Positions 43,547 through 52,379 of a DNA stretch of 64,000 bases are shown here, piece by piece. Source of the DNA: Spirosoma rigui (GTDB taxonomy: Bacteria > Bacteroidota > Bacteroidia > Cytophagales > Spirosomataceae); the NCBI RefSeq assembly GCF_002067135.1, contig NZ_CP020105.1, positions 2,356,001 through 2,420,000 on the forward strand, in the 5' to 3' direction. The notes under the pieces were generated by a model. That model worked only from the letters and a program-made list of their open reading frames with translations, did no database searches and was not told the DNA's origin. Made by a program: the position numbers and the translations under genes. The number at the start of each line of letters is the position of its first letter. Position 1 is the first letter of the stretch.

Positions 43547-44107
43547 TCAATTCAGGCGGGGGTCGAGCGGGTAGTGGGCAATGGATTTATACTCACCACC
43601 CATCCGTTTCAACACCCCGCGCCAGAACGCGTTGGCGGGCGTATCGAAGAGGAAATTAGCATCTGTCGTGCTGATGATCCAGGCTTTCTGGGTAAGTTCT
43701 TCGGCTAGTTGCCCCTCGCTCCAGCCCGAATAACCAATGAAAAAACGGGCGTCGCGGTCGGTCAGGGTACCCACGTTGACGGCTTCTTTGATCTGCTCAA
43801 AATCGCCACTCCAGTACAGCCCGTCGAGCACCCGGATGGAGTTGTCGATCAGGTCGGGACGGCGGTGAATGAAGTGCAGGGTATTCTGCTGCACGGGGCC
43901 GCCTACGAAGAGGGGTAAGTCGGCATTGATCTCGTCAATGACATCACAGAGGTGAATATCGGTCAGCTGGTTCAGGACCAGGCCAAATGTGCCGGCGTCG
44001 CTGTGTTCGCACACCAGCACAACACTACGTTCGAAATTGGTATCGCCCAGGAAAGGCTCGGCAATCAGCAGGTTACCCCTGGTAACGGATGGCGGGTTTG
44101 CGTTCAT
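43547..44107 (-). CDS. YqgE/AlgH family protein
   Basis: A 186-residue soluble protein. ATG 44107 is used, as the open frame beyond it (to 44272) is not conserved in character. The family pattern is clear: TRGNLLIAEPFLGDTNFERSVVLVCEH, GLVLNQ, LFVGGPVQ, and FFIGYSGWSEGQL. Members occur in most bacteria, and AlgH affects expression of surface factors in Pseudomonas, but the mechanism is unknown. Confidence 0.92.
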   Translation of the reverse strand: MNANPPSVTRGNLLIAEPFLGDTNFERSVVLVCEHSDAGTFGLVLNQLTDIHLCDVIDEINADLPLFVGGPVQQNTLHFIHRRPDLIDNSIRVLDGLYWSGDFEQIKEAVNVGTLTDRDARFFIGYSGWSEGQLAEELTQKAWIISTTDANFLFDTPANAFWRGVLKRMGGEYKSIAHYPLDPRLN

Positions 44108-44249
44108 GAGCGTTGCGTAGTAAATACAGATGTAGTAAAAACGACGGACGGAAGGCGATGTTACCAAAAAAGGGTCAAAATTGATACTACGGCAGTTTTT
44201 TGTTTGTAAACGGGCGTCGAATCGGCTGGCTGTTACCGGGGCCGGGTAA

Positions 44250-44861
44250 TTACTCCTGAAAAACAAGGCCAACGGGCCGGCCCGAAATTTTGGCTAACAG
44301 GGGCTTCAGCATCCGGTCGGCGTTTTGGCGGGTCTGCTGAAGAATACCGCCGTTCAGGGCCGACTGCCTGATCTGGCGCTCGGCCTGGCGGTAGGCATCG
44401 CTGACCAGCTGCGAATCGTCGAGGAACGAAAAGCGGGTGTCGTATACCCGGGAACGGTCGTGGTTGATTTTCCAGCTGCAGAGTTCAGGCTTGGGCAGCC
44501 GGATCGTGATTGAGTCGGCCGACGTTGTGATGTCGTTGAGGGAAATTTTCGCGAGGTCGATGCACCCTGTTGCTTCACCTTCCACAATAAGGACTGCGTT
44601 GGCGTTGGGCAGAAACGTATTTAACTGCTCGTGTTCAACAATATCCTTGAAGGTGTACCGAACCAGTTCCAGCTTTCCCAGGGCCGTTATTTCTTTCAGG
44701 ACTACGGTCTGGACGGTATGATCATCGCGTCGGAAACGGCTCAGCGCGTTGCTGCCGCGAATCTGCTCCCACAGGGCAATGAGCCCCACAACCAGCAGGA
44801 CAAGGATAACTAATCGAACGAACGTAGTGACGAGTCGGGACATGGGCCGAAGGGGAGTCAT
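44250..44861 (-). CDS. DUF4230 membrane-anchored protein
   Basis: A 203-residue protein with one N-terminal membrane segment (LVTTFVRLVILVLLVVGLIALW) and a periplasmic DUF4230-type domain (VQTVVLKEITALGKLELVRYTFKDIVEH). The domain has a conserved acidic core and a C-terminal amphipathic helix (ERQIRQSALNGGILQQTRQNA). Function unknown. ATG 44861 is used; ATG 44843 is an equally possible start. Confidence 0.7.
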   Translation of the reverse strand: MTPLRPMSRLVTTFVRLVILVLLVVGLIALWEQIRGSNALSRFRRDDHTVQTVVLKEITALGKLELVRYTFKDIVEHEQLNTFLPNANAVLIVEGEATGCIDLAKISLNDITTSADSITIRLPKPELCSWKINHDRSRVYDTRFSFLDDSQLVSDAYRQAERQIRQSALNGGILQQTRQNADRMLKPLLAKISGRPVGLVFQE

Positions 44862-45066
44862 CGTCTGGCTCCGGTGCCTGATCGATGGTTGACATGGCTG
44901 TAAAGGCAACGCTCGACGGAGCTGTAAACGTATTTTATGCGTCTCTTTTATGGAATTTATGCTCTATTTTACTCTAGCTATCAGACTGTTATGCCGTATG
45001 AAAAATATGCTACTATATTTTTAGTTAAAATACGTTAACAGTAGAATTAATGCTGTCTTAATGGCT

Positions 45067-45074
45067 TAGTTTTG
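45067..45074 (+). promoter_or_regulatory. Bacteroidota -7 box (TAGTTTTG) before the TonB receptor
   Basis: Exact TAnnTTTG match, 39 nt upstream of the start at 45113, in an AT-rich intergenic region of about 250 nt. Confidence 0.45.
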
Positions 45075-45112
45075 CCTGCAGTACAGTTGCCACCCTCAAC
45101 CTTTCCTTTTTT

Positions 45113-47992
45113 ATGAAAAACCTTTTCCTGCTGGCCGCACTATGCTTTTTCGCGGTCAGGCTGCACGGGCAAAATGCGCCCAATCCAACCCGTATTACCA
45201 TTCAGGGGCGCTCCGTCGATTCGTCATCTGCCCCCCTGGCGTCCTCCACCGTCATGCTGCTCAGTCCCAAAGACTCGTCGCTCGTCAATTTTATGCGGGC
45301 CGACGAAAAAGGGGCCTTTACGTTCAAAAATGTGAAAGCCGGGACGTATATCCTGAAGATATCTTTCGTTGGCTACATTCCGTACAATACGATGGTGAAG
45401 TCAGCCAGCGACGCGGTCATCGATCTGGGTCCGCTCGTGCTCAAGCCCATCACGCGCGAGCTGATGGAAGTGGTGGTGCGAACGGCTAAAGCACCACTGA
45501 CCATTAAGGGCGATACCATCGAGTATAACGCCAGTTCGTTTAAAGTACCCCCCGGCTCAACGGTCGAAGATCTGCTCCGGAAACTGCCTGGTGTGCAGGT
45601 CGATCAGGACGGCAACATCCGGGCCCAGGGGCAAACGGTTGAAAAAGTGACGGTCGATGGAAAAAGCTTTTTTGGCCGTGACCCTAAACTCGCTACAAAA
45701 AACCTCCAGGCCGAGTCGATCTCCAAAGTACAGGTCTATAACGATAAAACAGAGCAGTCGAAGCTGACGGGCGTTGAAGACGGTAAAAAGGAAAAAACCG
45801 TGAACCTCGAACTGAAAGAAGAATTCAAAAAAGGTGGTTTTGGCAAGGTAACGGCGGGTGCCGGACCGGCCAGCAACGATTTACCGGCGCGGGCCGAAGT
45901 CAAAGCCAACTACAACAAGTTTGATTCCAAGCAGCAGTTTTCCGTCATCGGTCTGGGTAACAACACCAACCAGCAGGGGTTGTCCTTCAACGATTATCAG
46001 GACTTCAGGGGAAGCAACTCGTTTAACTGGAACGACAACGCTGATTTTGGATTCAACGGCAGCGGACGCGGGTTTTACTTTGGCGGAGATGATGACGAGT
46101 CGCTGGGCATTCCAATAAACGGGGGTGGGGGCCGGGGCTTCTCCAACAACGCGGCCGGTGGTGTCAATTACAACTACGATACCAAGAAGACTAAACTTAG
46201 CACCAGCTATTACTACAACCAGAGCCGTATTGAACTCAATGCCCTGCGTAACCGCGAAAATTTCCTCCAGAGCAGTTCGTTTCTGACGCAGGAAGCCAGC
46301 AATCAGATTAACTTCAACGGGAATCACCGGGTGAGTCTGCGGTATGAGAAAGCGCTTGATTCCATGCAAACGCTCATTCTTATTAATAACACGCGGCTCA
46401 ACAACGGCAACGCTTTTCTATTCCGGCGTCAGGCACTATCCCGTAGTGAAGGCCTAGCCCCTGTAGGTACCTTGCCTGACTACCTGCCATCGACGCTGGA
46501 TTCGTCAACCAACCGGAGTAATACCCAGCAGTTTGGGTCGGCAAGTACGGCGTTATACCGGCTGAAGTTTAAAAAGAAAGGCCGCAGTTTTGCCGCCAGT
46601 GCTACGTATCAGGTCAACACCAGCGACGGAAATCTGGACCTGGCCTCGCAAACGCAGTTTTTTCAGGCTACGAGCGCCAACGAAGCCCTGCGGGTGATCC
46701 GGCAGGCACAGACCACCAACAGCCTGCGGAACGAGTACAAGGCCAGCCTGCTCTACGTGGAGCCGTTCGCCAAGAAGTTCTTCTGGGAAACGTTCTACAA
46801 TTTCAGCCTGCGGTATGACGAGGTTGACCGCGATGTGCTCAACGTGGGTGACGTGGGCCGGGTCCGAAACGACTCCCTAAGCCGCTATTACAAGAACAAT
46901 TATCTGTTTAACCGGATCGGGTCCGGTGTTCGGTATTCGTTCAAGGGGCTGAACCTGTCGGCAGGGCTGGCGGGACAGCAGTTTTCGCTCAACGGCCGTT
47001 ACGCGCCCGACCAGACAGCACTGGTGGACAGCCTCATCAACCGGACATTTACAACCGTCGTGCCAAACCTGTCGCTCAACTACGATCTGAAAAACAACAA
47101 GTATGTCTACGGGGGCTACGACGTGAACGTCCGCATACCCTCATCGCGTGATCTACAGCCTATTATCAACAACAGCAACCCGCTGTTTATCAACCAGGGT
47201 AATCCCGACCTGTTGCCCGAGTTGCAGCACAACGTGAACAGTGGCTTTAGTTACTTCAATCCCGGGAGCTTCACCAACCTGTTCGTTAACGTGTACGGCA
47301 CGTACTACGTCAACCAGATTGTTTACAGCCAGCTGGTCAACACCGAAACGCTCGTTACCACAACCTTTCCGGAGAACATAACGGGCGGTAAAAATCTTGG
47401 CTCCTACATGAGTTTCGGCTTCCCGCTTAAGAAAACAAAGGCAACGCTGAACATCAATACGCAGCTTAACTTTGGCAACAACCTGACGAATATCAACCGG
47501 ATTCGGAACCAGACCGAGAACCGGAACTACACCATTGGTACCCGGCTCGACCTGACGCCTACCGACTGGCTCACGTTTTATGGCAACGCCAGCATTGGCC
47601 GCACCAACACGCGCTACTCAGTCAGTTCGGGTCAGAACCAGCAGATTACCAATAACAGCTTTAACGGTGATCTGAATCTGAAACTGCCGGGTGGGTTTTA
47701 CGTGAACACCAACCTGAATTACCGGGTGTTCAAAAATTCGCAGTCTGGTTTCAACCAGCGTATTCCCATCTGGAATGCATCGGTGTACCATATTCTGGGC
47801 AAGGCTAAAAAAGCGGAAGTTCGGCTGTCGTCGGTCGATTTGCTGAACCGCAACGTATCGATCACTCAGTATGCCGGTCAGAATTATCGGCAGGACGAAC
47901 AGGTGAACACACTGGCGCGCTACTTTTTGCTGAGCTTCACCTACAACATGCGGGGTGTCCAGGCTAACATTCGCCGAAACGGAGGCTTCTAA
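45113..47992 (+). CDS. TonB-dependent outer-membrane receptor
   Basis: A 959-residue outer-membrane transporter of the outer-membrane beta-barrel family (not SusC type). Signal peptide residues 1-20 (FLLAALCFFAVRLHGQ), a carboxypeptidase-regulatory-like domain (ITIQGRSVDSSSAPLASSTV, GTYILKISFVGYIPY), a plug (TVEDLLRKLPGVQVDQDGNI, VEKVTVDGKSFFGRDPK), and a barrel. The next gene is a GLPGLI protein, a common partner in Bacteroidota. Substrate unknown; no iron- or cobalamin-related genes nearby. Confidence 0.9.
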   Translation: MKNLFLLAALCFFAVRLHGQNAPNPTRITIQGRSVDSSSAPLASSTVMLLSPKDSSLVNFMRADEKGAFTFKNVKAGTYILKISFVGYIPYNTMVKSASDAVIDLGPLVLKPITRELMEVVVRTAKAPLTIKGDTIEYNASSFKVPPGSTVEDLLRKLPGVQVDQDGNIRAQGQTVEKVTVDGKSFFGRDPKLATKNLQAESISKVQVYNDKTEQSKLTGVEDGKKEKTVNLELKEEFKKGGFGKVTAGAGPASNDLPARAEVKANYNKFDSKQQFSVIGLGNNTNQQGLSFNDYQDFRGSNSFNWNDNADFGFNGSGRGFYFGGDDDESLGIPINGGGGRGFSNNAAGGVNYNYDTKKTKLSTSYYYNQSRIELNALRNRENFLQSSSFLTQEASNQINFNGNHRVSLRYEKALDSMQTLILINNTRLNNGNAFLFRRQALSRSEGLAPVGTLPDYLPSTLDSSTNRSNTQQFGSASTALYRLKFKKKGRSFAASATYQVNTSDGNLDLASQTQFFQATSANEALRVIRQAQTTNSLRNEYKASLLYVEPFAKKFFWETFYNFSLRYDEVDRDVLNVGDVGRVRNDSLSRYYKNNYLFNRIGSGVRYSFKGLNLSAGLAGQQFSLNGRYAPDQTALVDSLINRTFTTVVPNLSLNYDLKNNKYVYGGYDVNVRIPSSRDLQPIINNSNPLFINQGNPDLLPELQHNVNSGFSYFNPGSFTNLFVNVYGTYYVNQIVYSQLVNTETLVTTTFPENITGGKNLGSYMSFGFPLKKTKATLNINTQLNFGNNLTNINRIRNQTENRNYTIGTRLDLTPTDWLTFYGNASIGRTNTRYSVSSGQNQQITNNSFNGDLNLKLPGGFYVNTNLNYRVFKNSQSGFNQRIPIWNASVYHILGKAKKAEVRLSSVDLLNRNVSITQYAGQNYRQDEQVNTLARYFLLSFTYNMRGVQANIRRNGGF

Positions 47993-48021
47993 AACTACTG
48001 ACTCATAAAAAAACACAGGTT

Positions 48022-48771
48022 ATGCATCGTTTTATCAACTTATTCCTGTTCGCACTGATCACTACTGCATCGCTGGGACAGAAAACAGAGGGCGTCGTGA
48101 ACTACGAACGCCGATCATCCTGGATCAAAATCATCAGCCGGATGAGTTTCCTGAGCCAGGAAGAGAAAGACCGGGCGGCACAGACCTGGAAAAACGACGA
48201 TGAGTTCAAAGAGAAGATGAAACTGGTCTTCAACGCCAACGAAAGTCTTTACACCTATGCCAGCGAGCAGGGCGAAACCGAAGATGGGAATTACTCCTGG
48301 CGTAACTCCGAACTTAAACTATACCGCAACTTTGAGAAAGAGCGAAAAACGGAAATGATCGAGATGTTAGGCAAAACCTATATTGTCGAGGATTCTCTGC
48401 ACACGCCCGTCTGGAAAATTGGCAACCAGATCAAGGATATTGCGGGCTATATCTGCATGCGGGCCGATACCGAAGATCCCATTAAGAAACAGAAAATCAC
48501 CGCCTGGTTCGCGCAGGATATTCCCGTGCCGGGTGGCCCAGAGCGGTACAGCGGGTTGCCGGGTATGATTCTCGAACTGAGTCTCAACGATGGCGATGTC
48601 GTGATCGAAGCCAAGAGTGTTACCTTCCGCACCGTCACCGCCGATGAACTGAAGCTTCCCAAACTGAAAGGAAAGAAAATTGACGATACGGCGTATGACG
48701 CCATTATTCGTCAGCACATTGCCGAAAGCATAGTCGCTCACCGTAATCCGTACTGGTCGATACGGTACTGA
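48022..48771 (+). CDS. GLPGLI-family protein
   Basis: A 249-residue exported protein starting 30 nt after the TonB receptor gene. Signal peptide MHRFINLFLFALITTASLGQ. It carries the family-naming motif in slightly altered form as YSGLPGMILELSLNDG, preceded by ITAWFAQDIPVPGGPERYS and a K-x-C pattern (IAGYICMRA). Family function is unknown; the pairing with TonB receptors implies a role in the same uptake step. Confidence 0.9.
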   Translation: MHRFINLFLFALITTASLGQKTEGVVNYERRSSWIKIISRMSFLSQEEKDRAAQTWKNDDEFKEKMKLVFNANESLYTYASEQGETEDGNYSWRNSELKLYRNFEKERKTEMIEMLGKTYIVEDSLHTPVWKIGNQIKDIAGYICMRADTEDPIKKQKITAWFAQDIPVPGGPERYSGLPGMILELSLNDGDVVIEAKSVTFRTVTADELKLPKLKGKKIDDTAYDAIIRQHIAESIVAHRNPYWSIRY

Positions 48772-48878
48772 TCGAACGTAGTATTTTACGTTAAATGCGT
48801 CGGGCTGGAACACAAGTTGCCGAAATTTGATTTTATCAGCAGCGTACTGGCAACTGAATTGCAACTACCGACGAGTCG

Positions 48879-49544
48879 ATGAGAGGACGTGAGTTAGACC
48901 TATGCCTGAGTATGGGGTATTTCCGGATGCAGCAGGATGTGTTCACCTGTCGGTTTGTTCCCTTTGAAGACAAGCTTTGTCCCGTTCACTGGCTGCGGCT
49001 TGTGCTGGCGAACGTAACGTTCGGGAAAGAACAACTCCGGCTGCTGCGGATCAATGAGAAGTTTTCGGTAACCGTGAAGCCGTTTCGCTTTACCGACGAA
49101 ATCAATGCGTTGTATGCCCTTTATCGGGATGCCATTACGTTCGATGCACCCGAGTCGGTCGAGTCTTGCCTGACGGACGGAACGCCCTACACGGCTTTCG
49201 ATACCTACGCGATTGAGGTGCGCGATGGTGATACGCTCATTGCCGTCGGCATTTTTGACAACGGTGCCGTGAGTATTGCCGGCATCATGAATTTTTACCA
49301 CCCAGCCTATCGTAAATACAGTCTGGGGAAATACCTGATGCTGCAAAAGATCAACTTTGCCCGTCAGCAGCAGAAAGCCTATTACTACCCCGGTTACCTG
49401 GTGAGCAACTACCCCAAATTTGATTACAAATTGTTTGCCTGCGAAGCCGCCACTGAAGTGTTCGACGCCAACCGGGGCCGGTGGTACCCGTTCTCCTGGC
49501 CAACCGTAACGTTTCTTTCGGCCGATCTGCTGGAGGGGAATTAG
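48879..49544 (+). CDS. Arginyl-tRNA--protein transferase-like protein
   Basis: A 221-residue protein resembling Ate1/Bpt aminoacyl-tRNA:protein transferases, which add an amino acid to N-terminal acidic residues and mark proteins for degradation by the N-end rule. The C-terminal GNAT-like part is clear: IMNFYHPAYRKYSLGKYLML and AYYYPGYLVSNYPKFDYK. The N-terminal cysteine cluster of the family is only partly present. It is clearly shorter than the usual 230-260 residues, so it may be a diverged branch. Confidence 0.7.
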   Translation: MRGRELDLCLSMGYFRMQQDVFTCRFVPFEDKLCPVHWLRLVLANVTFGKEQLRLLRINEKFSVTVKPFRFTDEINALYALYRDAITFDAPESVESCLTDGTPYTAFDTYAIEVRDGDTLIAVGIFDNGAVSIAGIMNFYHPAYRKYSLGKYLMLQKINFARQQQKAYYYPGYLVSNYPKFDYKLFACEAATEVFDANRGRWYPFSWPTVTFLSADLLEGN

Positions 49545-49567
49545 TCGGGCCCTTATTTTGCATAACC

Positions 49568-49618
49568 AGCTCCCCGCCCAACTGCCGTGATGAGTACGGC
49601 AGTTGGGCGGGGAGTTTT
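49568..49618. terminator. Strong bidirectional terminator
   Basis: Perfect 19-bp stem (CTCCCCGCCCAACTGCCGT / ACGGCAGTTGGGCGGGGAG) with a 7-nt loop, followed by TTTT on the plus strand. It lies between the convergent transferase and acyltransferase genes. Confidence 0.85.
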
Positions 49619-49658
49619 ATTGAATCGAGTGGGCAGACACGCGGCTGGCTCGGTACGT

Positions 49659-50657
49659 TTATCCGGGCTTTCTCACCAGCCGGGGCTGACTGAAATCGCC
49701 ATTCAAGATGCGAAATAAGGGCGGAGCAAATTTGTCTACGCCAATGAGTAAGAGGAGCATCGTGGCAAGAGCAAGCAAGGGACTCATCCAGTAAATAATA
49801 GCGCCGAGCGTGCTGGTTTTATAGGCTTCGTAGAGGAAATAGTTGACGACGGGATGATACAGGTAGAGCGAGAACGAATAGCGTCGGCCGTAGTAGCTGA
49901 GCCAGTTTTGGTTGGCCATTGATACCTGCAGCGACAGCAGGAACATGCCTGCGGAAAGCAGCAGGGTTCCGCCCAGAAAATTTACTTTCAGCGGATCACT
50001 GCCGTGACTGGCAAGCCATCGGCTTTCCGCGATCTGGATACCAATACCAACACCGATCAGCAGCCACGAGACAGCCGTTGACACGGTGGTGTCCAGGGCA
50101 TGCCTGGCGATCAGGAAACCAATGCATAAAAACGGTATCGACAACAGCGATCGGGCATACATAGGGTGGGGACTCAGGCCGAATAATGTATTGTAGGGTG
50201 CTAAACTGAGAATGAGCAGCAGGAAAACGGCTGCAACGTTTGGCATGAGCCGCTCCAGGCCAAACGTCAGTAAAAACCACAGGACGATGTACCCCAGCAT
50301 CATGGATGTTAGAAACCAGAGGTGGAAATAAGTCCCTACCAAGAGCGTAAAGTGGTTGGCAATCGTCACCAGCGACCCCTCAACGAGACCAATAAAAGCC
50401 AGGTAAAACAGGTTGACAAACAGGGTAACAGCCAGCAGGCCCTTCGCAATCTTGCTGAAAGCGTATCGGGGCTGGCGCGTATAACTTTTCTGGAAATAGT
50501 AGCCACTGACCAGAAAAAAGAACGGAATAATCCACCGGCCCAGCAACCCAAGCAGCGTCAGGAGCGACGCCTGGCTGGTGTAAATACTATGACAGAAGAA
50601 AACCAAGCAGGCGGCTAATAATCGAAACGCATCAACGCTTGCACTACGGTGATCCAT
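49659..50657 (-). CDS. Acyltransferase-3 family membrane protein
   Basis: A 332-residue integral membrane protein with about ten helices. The start MDHRSASVDAFRLLAACLVFFCHS is typical of acyltransferase-3 proteins (OafA/NolX type), where the histidine in the first helix acts in catalysis. The FFFLVSGYYFQKS motif follows. Such enzymes O-acetylate polysaccharides or lipids at the cell surface. It stands alone, so the acceptor is unknown. Confidence 0.88.
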   Translation of the reverse strand: MDHRSASVDAFRLLAACLVFFCHSIYTSQASLLTLLGLLGRWIIPFFFLVSGYYFQKSYTRQPRYAFSKIAKGLLAVTLFVNLFYLAFIGLVEGSLVTIANHFTLLVGTYFHLWFLTSMMLGYIVLWFLLTFGLERLMPNVAAVFLLLILSLAPYNTLFGLSPHPMYARSLLSIPFLCIGFLIARHALDTTVSTAVSWLLIGVGIGIQIAESRWLASHGSDPLKVNFLGGTLLLSAGMFLLSLQVSMANQNWLSYYGRRYSFSLYLYHPVVNYFLYEAYKTSTLGAIIYWMSPLLALATMLLLLIGVDKFAPPLFRILNGDFSQPRLVRKPG

Positions 50658-51058
50658 CGCGGGAATGGGTTAGGTGGCGAAAAGGATGGCTAAATCGTAT
50701 CGGCTGTTTGAGGGTTCGATCAATCTGCACGTCGCTTTAGCAAGTCAGCGACGCATAGCGGTAGGTTATACAGGATAATATGTTGTGAAAATAATTGAAG
50801 AAGTTAACTATTAAAATATTTTTGTTATAAAAATAAATAAGTTGTTTTTGTGAGATCAATTGTGGGTAACATAACTACTTTGTCTTGTAATGGAAGAGGT
50901 TGTCAACGATCTGTTGGACGGCCTTAACGGTATTTACGATTGTGGCAGGCGAATGCGGACTCAGTTGACCGTTGGAGGGAGAGAAGCGTTGGGGAGTAGA
51001 ATAGCCTACCGGCGTGGCGGCTGACAGTGATTGGTTGAATACCGAACGGGCTAAACGC
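50658..51058. other. Intergenic region before tRNA-Asp, no gene assigned
   Basis: About 400 nt with an AT-rich core (50780-50880). A 61-codon minus-strand frame (50875-51060) starts at TTG inside the tRNA terminator and has no convincing features. Nothing else is recognised. Confidence 0.5.
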
Positions 51059-51087
51059 AAAAAAGCCTCACAATACTGTGAGGCTTT
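51059..51087 (-). terminator. Intrinsic terminator of tRNA-Asp
   Basis: Stem AAAGCCTCACA / TGTGAGGCTTT (51062-51072 with 51077-51087) and, on the minus strand, a six-T run. It starts a few bases past the tRNA 3' end. Confidence 0.85.
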
Positions 51088-51095
51088 CAGGTTGT

Positions 51096-51172
51096 TGGCG
51101 GTCCGGACGGGGCTCGAACCCGCGACCCCCTGCGTGACAGGCAGGTATTCTAACCAACTGAACTACCGAACC
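51096..51172 (-). tRNA. tRNA-Asp (GUC)
   Basis: 77 nt with an encoded CCA. The acceptor stem pairs GGTTCGG with CCGGACC (one G-U), the anticodon stem-loop is CCTGC-CTGTCAC-GCAGG with anticodon GTC, and the T-arm has GGTTCGAGCCC. It is a single gene with its own terminator. Confidence 0.95.
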
Positions 51173-51432
51173 ATTTCAACTGTCAGTCAATCGTTGCCGT
51201 TGACCTTGATTGTGGCACAAAAGTAGAGCGTTTAACCTGTCAATGCAAGTGTGATCCGTAAAAAAGTTTGCTGATAGGTTCGTTTCAATCGTACAGAGGT
51301 TGTGAATCAGTCGCTTCGGGACGAAAAAAAATTTAACGAGGTTACGCTTTCGTGAAATCGATCCCGCCAATTTGGAATTGCCAGCCGCAACCGGTACTTT
51401 TCGTGAGTTACCAAATCCGCCCTGAAGAAGCT

Positions 51433-51972
51433 ATGCTGTCATCTGAGTCATATGTTGAGTTAATCAAAAGCGGATACAGTCGGTCGCAGCAGGACGGCAA
51501 TCGGCCGTATCCCGTTGCCTGTTACGAAATTTTCATGCTTAGTCAGGCGCAGGAACGCGCTAAACGGCAGGAAGCCGGACTCTTCGAGCAACTCAGTACT
51601 ATTTTCGACTGGGATATGAGCCGTAAAAGACGCAGTGTGTACCTGAAGAAACTCCGCACGGGTTCAACCCTTGTACTGACTGATTTGACAAAAACTATTT
51701 TGTGGACGAGTCAGAGTTTTCTGACCATGACGGGCTTTACCCGGGCCGAATCCATTGGGCAGACGCCCGCTTTTCTGCAGGGGCCCGGAACCGACCGCAC
51801 TACGCTGACAACGGTTCGGGATGCCCTTCGCCGGGCCGATCCGGTGAAAGCCGAACTGCTGAACTACCGCAAAAATGGCGAAACGTACCTGTGCCAGGTG
51901 GCTATCGATCCGCTGTTCAATAATCTGGGTGAACTCACTCATTTCCTGGCTGTCGAGCACGAAATCAAATAA
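51433..51972 (+). CDS. PAS/LOV-like sensor domain protein lacking the photoactive cysteine
   Basis: A 179-residue single-domain PAS protein with a helical N-terminal lead. ATG 51433 follows a GAAGAAG ribosome-type sequence; a GTG at 51352 is also open. The PAS core (residues about 80-179) matches the LOV consensus except at the key place: GQTPAFLQGPGTD (109-121) instead of GxNCRFLQ, so the cysteine that bonds to flavin is absent. LLNYRKNGETY (142-152) and the end HFLAVEHEIK match LOV. No output domain follows, so it could bind FMN and sense redox or act as a short protein-protein switch. Confidence 0.8.
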   Translation: MLSSESYVELIKSGYSRSQQDGNRPYPVACYEIFMLSQAQERAKRQEAGLFEQLSTIFDWDMSRKRRSVYLKKLRTGSTLVLTDLTKTILWTSQSFLTMTGFTRAESIGQTPAFLQGPGTDRTTLTTVRDALRRADPVKAELLNYRKNGETYLCQVAIDPLFNNLGELTHFLAVEHEIK

Positions 51973-51983
51973 GTACTGATCAG

Positions 51984-52050
51984 AAAAAGGGGCTTTGCAC
52001 ACCAGCGCGGGCAATTTGCCCAATCGCCGGATGGACAAAGCCCCTTTTTT
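51984..52050. terminator. Bidirectional terminator
   Basis: AAAAAGGGGCTTTG (51984-51997) pairs with CAAAGCCCCTTTTT (52036-52049) around a 38-nt loop, between the convergent PAS gene and the small acidic gene; T-runs occur on both strands. Confidence 0.75.
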
Positions 52051-52057
52051 GTGTCCG

Positions 52058-52246
52058 TTAATTTTCGTCGTCGCTTAGCTCATTTGCGTCATCGGGAGTC
52101 ATCTTCTCGGCATCATTAGCCTGTAAGCCGGCCAGCGTTTCCTGCCGGGTTACTTCGTCGAGGTCGGTATCAGCGGGATTGTTCCGGTTTGGACTGTCGA
52201 GGTCGATGGAACTGACCTGTGCGGGTGCATCTGCATGTTCGTTCAT
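52058..52246 (-). CDS. Small acidic hypothetical protein
   Basis: A 62-residue protein, very rich in Asp, Glu, Asn, Ala and free of cysteine and aromatic residues (SPNRNNPADTDLDEVT, AEKMTPDDANELSDDE). It is probably disordered. It begins at an ATG and has a terminator downstream, divergent to the hydrolase gene. Similar in composition to the acidic protein at 16047, but no family is recognised. Confidence 0.6.
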   Translation of the reverse strand: MNEHADAPAQVSSIDLDSPNRNNPADTDLDEVTRQETLAGLQANDAEKMTPDDANELSDDEN

Positions 52247-52330
52247 AGAATTGCTGGATTTGTTGTTGAGTTAAAACCGCCCATCCTGACCAACTGTTTA
52301 CCGAAAAAGTTGGCTTTCCACTGCTTCCCA

Positions 52331-52379
52331 AAACCTTTGGCCGAAGGTTTGCGGTTATACCTGTACACTTTACAGGTAT
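52331..52379 (+). promoter_or_regulatory. Two consecutive inverted repeats in the hydrolase 5' leader
   Basis: AAACCTT-TGGCCG-AAGGTTT (52331-52350) and ATACCTGTA-CACTT-TACAGGTAT (52357-52379). The second is a perfect 9-bp stem whose right arm includes the first two bases of the ATG start at 52378, so folding could hide the start codon; alternatively it is an operator. Confidence 0.5.

Noticed and set aside
50875-51060. A 61-codon minus-strand frame beyond the tRNA
   Set aside because: It starts at TTG inside the tRNA terminator and has no recognisable domain; possible but unsupported.
51014-51226. A 70-codon plus-strand frame containing AVRTGLEPATPCVTGRYSNQL
   Set aside because: It is the reverse-strand translation of tRNA-Asp, a well-known false gene call.
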